Source: Ignavibacteria bacterium
GTDB taxonomy: Bacteria > Bacteroidota > Ignavibacteria > Tepidaquicellales > Tepidaquicellaceae
Length of the DNA stretch: 40,000 nucleotides
Reading direction: 5' to 3'
Assembly: GCA_028714695.1 (NCBI GenBank)
Contig: JAQTLX010000018.1
Coordinates: 1-40,000 of the forward strand
This document shows, one piece after another, positions 8,380 to 17,066 of this stretch; position 1 is the stretch's first letter, and every line of letters starts with the position of its first letter. The notes below the pieces were generated by a model. The model ran no database searches and was not told the DNA's origin. It saw nothing but the letters and a program-made list of their open reading frames with translations. A program made the translations under genes and the position numbers.

Positions 8380-9764
8380 TGATAACCATTAATGAAATAC
8401 TGGCGCTTAAAGGCGAAAAGATTAACACGGGAGTGCTTTCAGGGAAAGGATTCCGCGGAGTTTCAATCGACTCAAGAACAGTGAACGGTTCCGAGTTATT
8501 CTTCGCAATTAAAGGCGGGAGCAATGACGGTCATAACTACGTTTCTGACCTCGTGAAGAAAAAAATTATTAAGGCAGCGGTTGTAAATAAAAAATGGTAT
8601 GACAGGAGCGGAAAGAGTCTTAAAGGATGCAGTTTTGTGGCCGTGAAAGACACAATAAAAACTCTTGGCGAACTTGCTGTCATTCACAGAGATTTGATGA
8701 ACATACCGATTGCCGCTATTGCAGGCAGTAACGGCAAGACGACGACTAAAGACCTTGCTGCTGCCGTGCTGTCGAAGAAATTCAATCTCCTTAAAACGGA
8801 AGGTAATTTCAACAATCATATAGGACTTCCTCTCACGCTGCTAAGGATAGAAGAGAAACATGATTTCTGTGTGCTTGAAACAGGAAGCAATCATTTCAAC
8901 GAACTTGAATATCTTTGCAGGATTGCCAAACCCGATGCCGCTCTGGTAACCAATATCGGGCGCGAGCATCTTGAATTCTTTAAAAATCTGAACGGAGTTG
9001 CAAAAGAAGAATTTCAGGTCTATGACTGGGTGAGGAAGAACGGTTCGGTTTGTTTCTACGATTTAAACGATGACTACATAAGAAAATACAAAAAGAATAA
9101 GAAAGAAGATTCGTTCACATATTCGTACAATTACTCCGCCGATGTAAAAGGAACTATGTGCGGTTACGACAAAATGTTTCGTCCGGTGATTTCATACAAA
9201 TATAACGGCAAGACATATAAGACTTATGTGAATACATTCGGCAAGCATTCTTTCTATAACGGTCTCGCGGCTATCGCGCTTGGTGTTTACTTCGGCGTAC
9301 GCGCGGCGGATATAGCGGAAGCATTGCAGAATTTTAACAGTCACAGCGGAAAAAGAATGCAGGTTGAAACGAAGGATGGAATTGTTCTGATTAACGATGC
9401 TTACAACAGCAATCCCGATTCAGTGAAACTCGGATTCGAAACTCTGAAAGAATATAAGACAAAAGGCAGAAAACACGTGATACTTGCGGATATGCTTGAA
9501 ATGGGAAAAGCATCCGAGAAAGAACATCTTAATATCGGAAAAGCAGCGGCGCAAATGAAGTTTGATTTTCTTTATACATACGGAAAAGATTCTTTTCAGA
9601 CTTTCAAGGGAGCGAAGAACCTTAAAAATAATTTTTATTTCAATATAAAGGATGACATGGCTGAATTCGTCAAGAGCAATATAAGAAAGGGAGACATTGT
9701 GTATGTTAAGGGTTCGAGAGGGATGAAACTGGAAGAAGTAATTCAAAAGATATTTATTAATTAA
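8379..9764 (+). CDS. murF: UDP-MurNAc-tripeptide:D-Ala-D-Ala ligase MurF
   Basis: A 461-residue Mur ligase that adds the D-Ala-D-Ala dipeptide to complete UDP-MurNAc-pentapeptide. The ATP loop AGSNGKTTTKDL starts at residue 115, EGNFNNHIGLPLTLL and the ETGSNHFNEL segment are family hallmarks, and the C-terminal domain has INDAYNSNPDS and ADMLEMG. The start codon overlaps the murE stop by one base. Thirteen bases separate its stop from mraY. The D-Ala-D-Ala it uses must come from a Ddl ligase encoded elsewhere, since none is in this cluster. Confidence 0.96.
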   Translation: MITINEILALKGEKINTGVLSGKGFRGVSIDSRTVNGSELFFAIKGGSNDGHNYVSDLVKKKIIKAAVVNKKWYDRSGKSLKGCSFVAVKDTIKTLGELAVIHRDLMNIPIAAIAGSNGKTTTKDLAAAVLSKKFNLLKTEGNFNNHIGLPLTLLRIEEKHDFCVLETGSNHFNELEYLCRIAKPDAALVTNIGREHLEFFKNLNGVAKEEFQVYDWVRKNGSVCFYDLNDDYIRKYKKNKKEDSFTYSYNYSADVKGTMCGYDKMFRPVISYKYNGKTYKTYVNTFGKHSFYNGLAAIALGVYFGVRAADIAEALQNFNSHSGKRMQVETKDGIVLINDAYNSNPDSVKLGFETLKEYKTKGRKHVILADMLEMGKASEKEHLNIGKAAAQMKFDFLYTYGKDSFQTFKGAKNLKNNFYFNIKDDMAEFVKSNIRKGDIVYVKGSRGMKLEEVIQKIFIN

Positions 9765-9777
9765 ACCGTATTATCGA

Positions 9778-10887
9778 ATGCTTTATTATTTGGCAGAATT
9801 GATACAGGCAAAGTTTAATCCTCCGGGGTTCAACGTATTCAAGTATCTGACATTCAGGTCGGCGCTTGCGGCTATTACGGCTTTACTGCTTACATTTTAC
9901 GTCGGACCAAAAGTAATAAACATGCTTAAGAAGAATCAGATAGGGGAGGCTAAAAAGGAAGACGGTCCGAAATTCCATTGGTCGAAAGCAGGAACTCCGA
10001 CTATGGGCGGTTTAATAATACTGATGTCAGGAATTATTCCGGTATTGTTATGGGCAAATCTAGCGAACATATATATACAAATTATTCTTTTCGCTACTAT
10101 CAGTCTCGGTTTAGTCGGACTGCTTGATGATTACCTTAAGGTTGTAAAAAAATATAAAGACGGACTTCTTGCAAAATATAAACTGATGGGGCAGGTGACC
10201 GTCGGAATAATAGTTGGACTTGTAATATATTTTGCACCGCAGTTTCACGGAATAAACACAATTACAACAATACCGTTCCTGAAAAATTATCAGTTCGATT
10301 TCGCGATTTTCTATATTCCGATAATAGTATTCATTATTACGGCTACATCGAATGCTGTTAATCTGACGGACGGTCTGGACGGACTTGCAACAGGCACGGT
10401 TGGTATTGTAATCTTCACGCTCGGAATAATCGCATACATATCGGGTAATGTTGAATGGGCAAAATATATTAATATAATTTATCTTAAAGGAAACGGCGAA
10501 CTTGTGATTTTCTGTACGGCAGTTGCCGGAGCGGCATTGGGTTTTCTCTGGTACAATTCATATCCTGCGCAGGTGTTCATGGGCGACACCGGTTCACTGG
10601 CGCTCGGCGGAGCAGTCGGTACGCTTTGCATTCTCGTAAAGAAAGAATTCCTTCTTCCGCTTCTTGGAGGAATCTTCTTTGCCGAAACAGTGTCGGTTTT
10701 AATTCAAAGATATTATTTCAAATATACAAAGAAAAAATACGGAGCGGGAAAGCGCGTATTTCTTATGGCGCCGCTGCATCATCATTTTGAAATTAAGGGT
10801 ATTCCCGAACCGAAGATAGTTCTCAGATTCTACATAATTGCAGTTCTTCTTGCAATTATGACACTTGCAACATTTAAGATTAGATAA
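9778..10887 (+). CDS. mraY: Phospho-MurNAc-pentapeptide transferase MraY
   Basis: A 369-residue polytopic membrane enzyme that moves phospho-MurNAc-pentapeptide from UDP onto undecaprenyl phosphate to give lipid I. The catalytic motifs are present: the Asp pair D117-D118 in LLDDYLK, NLTDGLDG from residue 195, FMGDTGS with Asp270, and the HHH loop at 334-336. About ten hydrophobic segments are visible. GTPTMGG in the first cytoplasmic loop is also conserved. The murD gene starts immediately after its stop codon. Confidence 0.97.
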   Translation: MLYYLAELIQAKFNPPGFNVFKYLTFRSALAAITALLLTFYVGPKVINMLKKNQIGEAKKEDGPKFHWSKAGTPTMGGLIILMSGIIPVLLWANLANIYIQIILFATISLGLVGLLDDYLKVVKKYKDGLLAKYKLMGQVTVGIIVGLVIYFAPQFHGINTITTIPFLKNYQFDFAIFYIPIIVFIITATSNAVNLTDGLDGLATGTVGIVIFTLGIIAYISGNVEWAKYINIIYLKGNGELVIFCTAVAGAALGFLWYNSYPAQVFMGDTGSLALGGAVGTLCILVKKEFLLPLLGGIFFAETVSVLIQRYYFKYTKKKYGAGKRVFLMAPLHHHFEIKGIPEPKIVLRFYIIAVLLAIMTLATFKIR

Positions 10888-12261
10888 GTGAAAAAAGACG
10901 ACGTAAAAAAATTCAGGTTTACAGTTCTGGGCGCAGGGCGCAGCGGAATTGCAGTATCGAAATTGCTTAAGAATTCCGGAGCGAAAGTTTTTTTGAGCGA
11001 TTCTTCGCCCAAAGAAAAATTAATGTATTTCAACGAAGATGATTTTTCGAAATTTGATATTCCTTTCGAAATTGGCGGAAACACGGACAGGATATACGAT
11101 GCGGATTATTTCGTTACAAGTCCGGGAATTCCCCCGAAGTCGGAAATATTTCTGAATGCGGCGGCAAAAGGAATAAAAATCGTGAGCGAAATTGAAACGG
11201 CTTTCTGGTTCTGCGAAGTTCCGGTGATAGCAATTACGGGAACGAACGGAAAAACAACAACGACAGAACTTACAGGGGCAATTTTTTCCGATGCGGGTTT
11301 CGATGCGGTTATTTGCGGTAACGTTGGACTGGCATTTTCCGAGATTATTCCGAGACTGAAAAAAGATTCTGTTGTGATACTTGAAGTCAGTAGTTTCCAA
11401 CTTGAGTTTATTTCCGAATTCAGACCCGATGCGGCGATGATACTTAATATAACGCAGGACCATATTGACTGGCACGGCTCTTTTGAAAATTACATGCTTG
11501 CGAAATTCAGGATAAACATGAATCAGAAAGACGATGACCTGATGATTATTAATTATGACGACAGTGTATTAAGGCAGAGTCTTAAAAAATTCAAAGGAGA
11601 AAGAGGCGCCTTTGCATTGAACAAATTTGAAGATAAAAATATAAAGTTTAAGACATATACTGAAAATAATGCGGTGGTTTACAGCGGTTTAAAAAGTGAA
11701 AAAATAATTAATACCGAAGAAATATTCATAAGAGGAGCACACAATGTAATGAATTCTATGGCTGCAATATTGGCAGCGAAGAGATTCGGAATTAGCAATG
11801 ATTCTATAAAATTTACTCTTGAGAATTTCAAGGGCGTCGAACACAGAATAGAGCCGGTAAGGGAAATAGACGGAGTGAATTATTTCAACGATTCGAAGGC
11901 AACAAACTACGATTCGCTTTTTGTGGCGCTTGAAAGTTTTCAGGGAAGAATTATACTTATCATGGGCGGTAAAAAAGGCGAAAACAATTTCGAAATAGTC
12001 GATTCACTTATAAAAGAAAGAGTGAAAAAGATTTGTGCAATCGGACAAAGCAAGGACGTGATATTTGAAAAGTACTCGGGCATCGTGGAAGTTGCAAGGT
12101 ATGAATCGCTTGACGATGCGGTGAACGGTGCTCATTCGGCTGCTGTGAACGGTGATTTCGTCCTTTTTTCTCCGGGTTACAAGAGTTTTGATATGTTCGA
12201 CAATTACGAACACAGAGGAAATGAATTTAAAAGAATAGTAAATAATCTGACAAAGAAATGA
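10888..12261 (+). CDS. murD: UDP-MurNAc-L-alanine:D-glutamate ligase MurD (GTG start)
   Basis: A 457-residue cytoplasmic Mur ligase that adds D-glutamate to UDP-MurNAc-L-Ala. The N-terminal Rossmann-type domain has GAGRSGIAVSKLL, the ATP loop AITGTNGKTTTTE starts at residue 115, and EVSSFQLE, NITQDHIDWHG, VEHRIEP and NDSKATNYDS follow in family order. The start is GTG at 10888, with no gap after the mraY stop; no better start is apparent. The stop overlaps the ftsW ATG (ATGA). Confidence 0.96.
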   Translation: MKKDDVKKFRFTVLGAGRSGIAVSKLLKNSGAKVFLSDSSPKEKLMYFNEDDFSKFDIPFEIGGNTDRIYDADYFVTSPGIPPKSEIFLNAAAKGIKIVSEIETAFWFCEVPVIAITGTNGKTTTTELTGAIFSDAGFDAVICGNVGLAFSEIIPRLKKDSVVILEVSSFQLEFISEFRPDAAMILNITQDHIDWHGSFENYMLAKFRINMNQKDDDLMIINYDDSVLRQSLKKFKGERGAFALNKFEDKNIKFKTYTENNAVVYSGLKSEKIINTEEIFIRGAHNVMNSMAAILAAKRFGISNDSIKFTLENFKGVEHRIEPVREIDGVNYFNDSKATNYDSLFVALESFQGRIILIMGGKKGENNFEIVDSLIKERVKKICAIGQSKDVIFEKYSGIVEVARYESLDDAVNGAHSAAVNGDFVLFSPGYKSFDMFDNYEHRGNEFKRIVNNLTKK

Positions 12262-13388
12262 AATTCGGAAAATATAAAATAGACGTTTTCATTTTAATGC
12301 CTGTGCTGCTGCTGATATTCTTCAGTATTGCAATAGTTTACAGCGCAAGTTCGGATTATGCACTTCAGAAGTGGAATGACGCGGGTTATCTTTTCAAACA
12401 ACACCTTATCCGTGTCGTGATTTCTTTTGTAGTTTTATTTTTCTTCGCGAAATTTGATTACAGATACCTGCAGGATTTGAGCAAGCCTTTGATATTCCTT
12501 GCAATCGTGCTTCTTGCAGTTGTATTATTCACGACTTCATCAGTTAAAAACGTAAACAGATGGTTATCGCTCGGCTTCCTGAGTTTTCAGCCGTCAGATC
12601 TTGCCAAATATGCATTGATAATTCATGTTTCAACACTACTGGTAAGAAAAGAAAAATATCTTGATAATCTTTACAGAGGTTTCCTGCCTATTCTTATTTA
12701 TTTGATGCTTGTGTGCGGGCTGGTTGCATTGCAGCCGAATTTTTCGACGGCGCTTATAATTTTCGGTTCAACTGTTCTGTTGATGCTAACGTCAACCGTA
12801 AAATTAAAACACGTTGCGATTACAATGTTATCGCTTCTTCCGATTGCGGCATTATTCATATTATCGAAATCTTATATAAGAGAAAGACTCGAAAACTTTG
12901 CGGAGTACTCATCGAGCGGAACGGCGCAGCATCAGTTATCGCAGGCGATCGTTGGGCTTGGCAACGGGGGTATTTTCGGAGTTGGAATAGGCAATTCCAT
13001 TCAGAAGGAATTTTTCCTTCCTGAATCATACGGTGATTTTATCTTTTCAATAGTAGGCGAGGAATACGGATTCATAGGTACGCTGTTCGTTATCGCAATG
13101 TTTGCAATTATCTTATACAGAGGATATAAAACGGCAAAGAAAGTACAGGACCCGTTTGGAAAATATCTTGCCTTCGGTATCACGACGCTTATAGTATCCT
13201 ATGCAGTTGTGAATATGTCGGTAGCAAGCGGGATATTTCCTACGACAGGCGTCCCGATACCGTTCGTCAGTTTCGGAGGAACGGCTTTGATACTTAATTC
13301 AATAGCGGCAGGAATACTGCTGAATATCTCGTCTTTCAGGGATGTTACAGCCGATGCGATTGAGGAAGAAAAGAAGGTCAGCGCATGA
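12258..13388 (+). CDS. ftsW: Septal peptidoglycan glycosyltransferase FtsW (SEDS)
   Basis: A 376-residue SEDS-family membrane protein with about ten transmembrane segments that polymerises lipid II at the septum together with FtsI. Conserved stretches include NRWLSLGFLSFQPSDLAKYA, the LVALQPNFSTA loop, the long extracellular loop with QLSQAIVGLGNGG and FLPESYGDFIFSIVGEE, and the final IPFVSFGGTALI. RodA is the closest alternative, but the place between murD and murG fixes the call as FtsW. It overlaps both neighbours by ATGA. Confidence 0.94.
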   Translation: MKFGKYKIDVFILMPVLLLIFFSIAIVYSASSDYALQKWNDAGYLFKQHLIRVVISFVVLFFFAKFDYRYLQDLSKPLIFLAIVLLAVVLFTTSSVKNVNRWLSLGFLSFQPSDLAKYALIIHVSTLLVRKEKYLDNLYRGFLPILIYLMLVCGLVALQPNFSTALIIFGSTVLLMLTSTVKLKHVAITMLSLLPIAALFILSKSYIRERLENFAEYSSSGTAQHQLSQAIVGLGNGGIFGVGIGNSIQKEFFLPESYGDFIFSIVGEEYGFIGTLFVIAMFAIILYRGYKTAKKVQDPFGKYLAFGITTLIVSYAVVNMSVASGIFPTTGVPIPFVSFGGTALILNSIAAGILLNISSFRDVTADAIEEEKKVSA

Positions 13389-14470
13389 GATTTGTTATGA
13401 CAGGCGGCGGAACCGGCGGACATATATTTCCCGCAATCGCGATTGCAGACGGACTGATGGAAAGATACAACGATGCGGAGATTCTGTTTATAGGTGCAAA
13501 AGGAAAGATGGAAGAAAAAGTTGTCCCGGAAAATAATTATAACATAAAGTTAATAGAAGTATCGGGGTTTAACAGAAAAAACCCGATAAGGAATTTTAAG
13601 TTTTTGAGAGACTTTTTTAATTCGATGGCAGTTTGCAAGAAAATATTGAAAGAATTTAAACCAGACGCCGTTATCGGTACAGGCGGCTATGTATCCGGTC
13701 CGGTTGTTTATTCTGCCATTAAGATGGGCATCCCGTCGATATTGCAGGAGGGAAATTCTTTTCCGGGCAAAGTCACAAAATCCCTGTCAGGCAAGGCAAG
13801 CAGGGTGATAGTGAACTTCGAAGAAACAATCTCATATCTGAAAAGAAAAGACAACGTAGTAAGGATTTCTTATCCGGTCAGGAGCAGATTGAAACTCACG
13901 GATAAACAGGAAGCGAAGAAATATTTCGGATTCGATAACAGCGGCAGGACTTTGTTCGTATTCGGCGGAAGTCAGGGAGCATCGGGAATCAATAAATCGA
14001 TAATGAAAATCTTAGATGCGCTCGATGAAAAGAACATTAATCTCATCTGGCAGGTCGGGAAACTAAATTACGAAACGATAAATAAAGAATTAGCGGGCAA
14101 ATATAATAAAGTTAAAGTACTGGACTTCATTAAGGAAATAGACATGGCTTATTCTGCGGCCGATCTGGTTGTCTGCAGAGCGGGAATAAGCAGTATAATG
14201 GAACTTAGTTTATTGCGAAAACCGGCAGTACTTGTGCCGTATCCGTTCGCAGCAGAGAATCATCAGGAAAAAAACGCGGTGTCGATGGTAAAAATGAACG
14301 CGGCTGTGATGATTAAGGAATCGGTGCTTGATGAAAACCTGCTGAACTCAATTAGGGAAATTATTTTCGACGACAATAAACTCGCAGAATTAGGCAGTAA
14401 TGCATCTCTTTTATACGACCGTAATGCTCCTGAAAAAATAGTTGACGAAATTATTAAAACAATAAATTAA
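13385..14470 (+). CDS. murG: UDP-GlcNAc:lipid I N-acetylglucosaminyltransferase MurG
   Basis: A 361-residue peripheral membrane GT28 glycosyltransferase that turns lipid I into lipid II on the inner leaflet. The N-terminal glycine loop is GGGTGGH at residues 7-13, GTGGYVSGPV and LQEGNSFPGKV follow, the C-terminal nucleotide-binding domain starts with FGGSQGA, and the donor site includes CRAGISSIMEL and AAENHQEKNA. Length and motif order are typical. Its start overlaps the ftsW stop by ATGA; one base separates its stop from the next gene. Confidence 0.96.
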   Translation: MRFVMTGGGTGGHIFPAIAIADGLMERYNDAEILFIGAKGKMEEKVVPENNYNIKLIEVSGFNRKNPIRNFKFLRDFFNSMAVCKKILKEFKPDAVIGTGGYVSGPVVYSAIKMGIPSILQEGNSFPGKVTKSLSGKASRVIVNFEETISYLKRKDNVVRISYPVRSRLKLTDKQEAKKYFGFDNSGRTLFVFGGSQGASGINKSIMKILDALDEKNINLIWQVGKLNYETINKELAGKYNKVKVLDFIKEIDMAYSAADLVVCRAGISSIMELSLLRKPAVLVPYPFAAENHQEKNAVSMVKMNAAVMIKESVLDENLLNSIREIIFDDNKLAELGSNASLLYDRNAPEKIVDEIIKTIN

Positions 14471-14471
14471 A

Positions 14472-14939
14472 ATGGAACAAAAAAGAATCTATAAAGCCAG
14501 GCAGGATTTTTATTACAAACTGCTCGTGATATATTTCATGTTCCTAATCGTTTATGCGTTAATGAGGGGTAATTTCGGAAGAGAAGAATTTACTATAGTG
14601 TTTCATGACCCGATAATCTACATCACGGCATTGTTCGTGCTGTATTCGCTGCTTGCGCTGCTTATAAGCGCAGTGAAAGGTAAAGAAATCGAATTCCTTG
14701 ATGACAGATTCGTTATTAAAAACAGATTCGGGCAGCGCGAGATACTTTATTCCGATATTATAACAATAAAGTTTTCAAGGGAAAGAAAAAGAGATAACAT
14801 CGGCAGAAGCAGTATAAGAAGGGCTAGAATCAAACTCAAAGACAGAAAAACATTGCTGAGAATAAGAATAGGCGAATTTTATGACGAGAAAAAATTAATA
14901 AACGAATTTAAAAACATTAATAAGTCGCTGCATATATAA
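14472..14939 (+). CDS. Two-helix membrane protein with PH-like C-terminal part, unknown function
   Basis: A 155-residue protein I do not recognise as a standard dcw gene. It has two hydrophobic helices at about residues 17-33 and 47-67, then a basic soluble part with FLDDRFVIKNRFGQREILYSDIITIKF, whose strand-turn-strand pattern recalls bacterial PH (bPH) domains, and an Arg/Lys-rich loop around 107-130. It sits where many organisms have murB or ddl, between murG (1-base gap) and murC (TAATG overlap), so it is almost certainly co-transcribed and translationally coupled. A role in wall synthesis or division is inferred from location only. Confidence 0.75.
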   Translation: MEQKRIYKARQDFYYKLLVIYFMFLIVYALMRGNFGREEFTIVFHDPIIYITALFVLYSLLALLISAVKGKEIEFLDDRFVIKNRFGQREILYSDIITIKFSRERKRDNIGRSSIRRARIKLKDRKTLLRIRIGEFYDEKKLINEFKNINKSLHI

Positions 14940-16315
14940 TGCAGAAAAAAGAAAAAAATATTAAAATTCTCAAGAACGTCAGAACAGTGCATTTCATCGG
15001 CATCGGCGGTATCGGCATGTGCGGGCTGGCGGAATACTTACTCGTAAAAGGTTTCAGGATTTCGGGAAGCGATATTACGCGCACTTTCATTACGCAAAGA
15101 CTTGAAAAGAAAGGCGCACGTATCAAATACGGACATAAAGCATCGAATGTAGGCAAAGAGGTCGACCTTGTAGTTCACACATCGGCTGTGAAGACCGAAA
15201 ATCCCGAACTTAAGGAAGCGGTTGAAAGAAAAATCAAAACGGTGAAAAGGGCATTCCTGCTCGGTGAACTGGTCAATGGAAAATATCTCATTGCCGTATC
15301 CGGTACGCACGGCAAGACTTCGACAACAGCAATGATTGCGAAGGTATTAATTGATGCAAAACTCGATCCGACGGTATTTGTGGGCGGCAATCTTGAATTC
15401 CTTGGCGGCGCATCATATAGAATCGGGAAAGGCAAATATGCAGTTGTGGAAGCCGATGAATACGACCGCAGTTTCCATACACTGAAACCGGCTATCGCGG
15501 TAATTAATAACGTTGAACTCGACCATACCGATATATATAAAACAGAAAAGGATATCGTTGAATCTTTCAAAACATTTGCGAACGGTGTAAAAAGCACGGG
15601 GTATTTTGTCGTGAATATGAATGACAGGAATGTGAAGAAGGTCATGAATGACAGGATATGCAGGAGAGCGGATTTCGGAAAAGGCTGCATAAACGACATT
15701 AGCGGCGTGAAAGCGGATAAAACCGGAATTACTTATAAATTAAATGAAACAGATATCAGACTGAGCATTCTTGGGTATCACAACGTATTCAATTCTGCAG
15801 CAGCATTCATAACAGGCAGTTTGGTGAATATAAAGCCGCCGGTTATCATAAAGAGTCTTGAAGAATTCCCGGGAGTAAAGAGACGTCTTGAACTTAAATA
15901 CAGAAAAGATATTTCAGTCTACGATGATTATGCTCATCACCCGACAGAAGTTGCATCATCACTGAAATCAATCAATGAAGTTAAAGAGGGCAGATTAATA
16001 GTAGTATATCAGCCGCACACTTTTACAAGAACGCGGGAATTTTACAAAGATTTTGCGAATGCTTTAAGGACTGCCGATGTAGTTTACCTGATGCCAGTAT
16101 ATCCCGCTAGAGAATTACCTATAAAAGGCGTAACCTCGAAACTGATATATGATAAGATTAAAAACACTGCTGCTAAAAAAGTATTAGTAGTAAAAACGGA
16201 TAAACTTAATAACGCTCTGAAGAAAGAAATCAAAAAAGGGGATTACATTGTATTTCAGGGTGCTGGCGATATAACAAATTTCTGCGATGAATTTATTAAA
16301 GGATTAAAGAAGTAA
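14939..16315 (+). CDS. murC: UDP-N-acetylmuramate:L-alanine ligase MurC
   Basis: A 458-residue Mur ligase that adds L-Ala to UDP-MurNAc, the first peptide step. The N-terminal HFIGIGGIGMCGLAE is the MurC form of the nucleotide loop, the ATP loop SGTHGKTSTTAM starts at residue 121, EADEYDRSF and NNVELDHTD follow, and YDDYAHHPTEV, QPHTFTRTREF and FQGAGDI lie in the C-terminal domain. The His in GTHGKT is typical of MurC rather than the Asn of the other ligases. TAATG overlaps couple it to the 155-aa gene upstream and ftsQ downstream. Confidence 0.97.
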   Translation: MQKKEKNIKILKNVRTVHFIGIGGIGMCGLAEYLLVKGFRISGSDITRTFITQRLEKKGARIKYGHKASNVGKEVDLVVHTSAVKTENPELKEAVERKIKTVKRAFLLGELVNGKYLIAVSGTHGKTSTTAMIAKVLIDAKLDPTVFVGGNLEFLGGASYRIGKGKYAVVEADEYDRSFHTLKPAIAVINNVELDHTDIYKTEKDIVESFKTFANGVKSTGYFVVNMNDRNVKKVMNDRICRRADFGKGCINDISGVKADKTGITYKLNETDIRLSILGYHNVFNSAAAFITGSLVNIKPPVIIKSLEEFPGVKRRLELKYRKDISVYDDYAHHPTEVASSLKSINEVKEGRLIVVYQPHTFTRTREFYKDFANALRTADVVYLMPVYPARELPIKGVTSKLIYDKIKNTAAKKVLVVKTDKLNNALKKEIKKGDYIVFQGAGDITNFCDEFIKGLKK

Positions 16316-17061
16316 TGTCATTTAAAAAGATAATATTATTCTCTGTACTGATAACCGTTATTGTTGTAGTACTGATAGTTATAGCAAACAACTGGAGAAA
16401 TAAAACTTTTGTAAACAAGATAACAATTAAAGGAAATCTGACGATTACGGAAAGCGAAATATTGTCGACAGCGGGATTAAAGGCGGATTCGCTTATAAAT
16501 CTCGACGAACTTAATATTGCATTTATCAGGGACAGGATTGCAAAGCATCCGGAAATAAAGAGAGTAGTCGTAAGCAAGGAACCGCCGTCGGAACTGATTA
16601 TAGAGATTATTGAGAAAAAGCCGATTGCGCTGCTTGTAAAGAATACCGAATTGAATCTGATAGATGAAGATAAAGAAGTTTTTTCGATAATGAATTTTGA
16701 AAAAGTGTTTGATCTGCCGGTTATTAACGGGCTTGTGAATGAAGGCAGCCCTGAATATAAGAGCGACCTCGACGTTGCAATCTTTTTTATAAAGTCTGCT
16801 TATGCAAAAGGGAAATATATACAAAACCAGATTTCGGAAGTTAACATGAGCGATTCAGGGAGAGTTACGGTATTCTCGAATGACAGACCGACAGTATTCT
16901 ATTTTCCGAAAGTTAAAAAGGAAAGCGAAGCCAACGAAGTTTACAAAGCCAAACTCGGCGTGTTTAAGAAATTTATAGACGATGAAATGGTTAAGAATAA
17001 CCTGCGATGCGAGTATGTTGACTTGAGATTTTCAAATCAGGTAATCGCAAAATTAAATTAA
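16315..17061 (+). CDS. ftsQ: Cell division protein FtsQ
   Basis: A 248-residue bitopic protein. One membrane helix lies at about residues 6-25, followed by a POTRA-type segment (about 33-105) with the pattern ITIKGNLTITESEIL and ending KPIALL, then a beta-rich domain to the C-terminus. FtsQ links FtsL/DivIC and FtsWI to the early divisome. It was identified from topology, the POTRA pattern and position between murC and ftsA; sequence identity in this family is low. It overlaps murC by one base and is 5 bases before ftsA. Confidence 0.9.
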   Translation: MSFKKIILFSVLITVIVVVLIVIANNWRNKTFVNKITIKGNLTITESEILSTAGLKADSLINLDELNIAFIRDRIAKHPEIKRVVVSKEPPSELIIEIIEKKPIALLVKNTELNLIDEDKEVFSIMNFEKVFDLPVINGLVNEGSPEYKSDLDVAIFFIKSAYAKGKYIQNQISEVNMSDSGRVTVFSNDRPTVFYFPKVKKESEANEVYKAKLGVFKKFIDDEMVKNNLRCEYVDLRFSNQVIAKLN

Positions 17062-17066
17062 TATAT

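Noticed and set aside
12713..13024. 103-aa + strand ORF inside ftsW in another frame
   Set aside because: Overlaps the conserved FtsW frame completely and has no start signal or domain.
15175..15699. Reverse-strand ORF of 174 aa within murC
   Set aside because: Shadow of the well-supported MurC frame; low-complexity Ser/Leu-rich translation with no motif.
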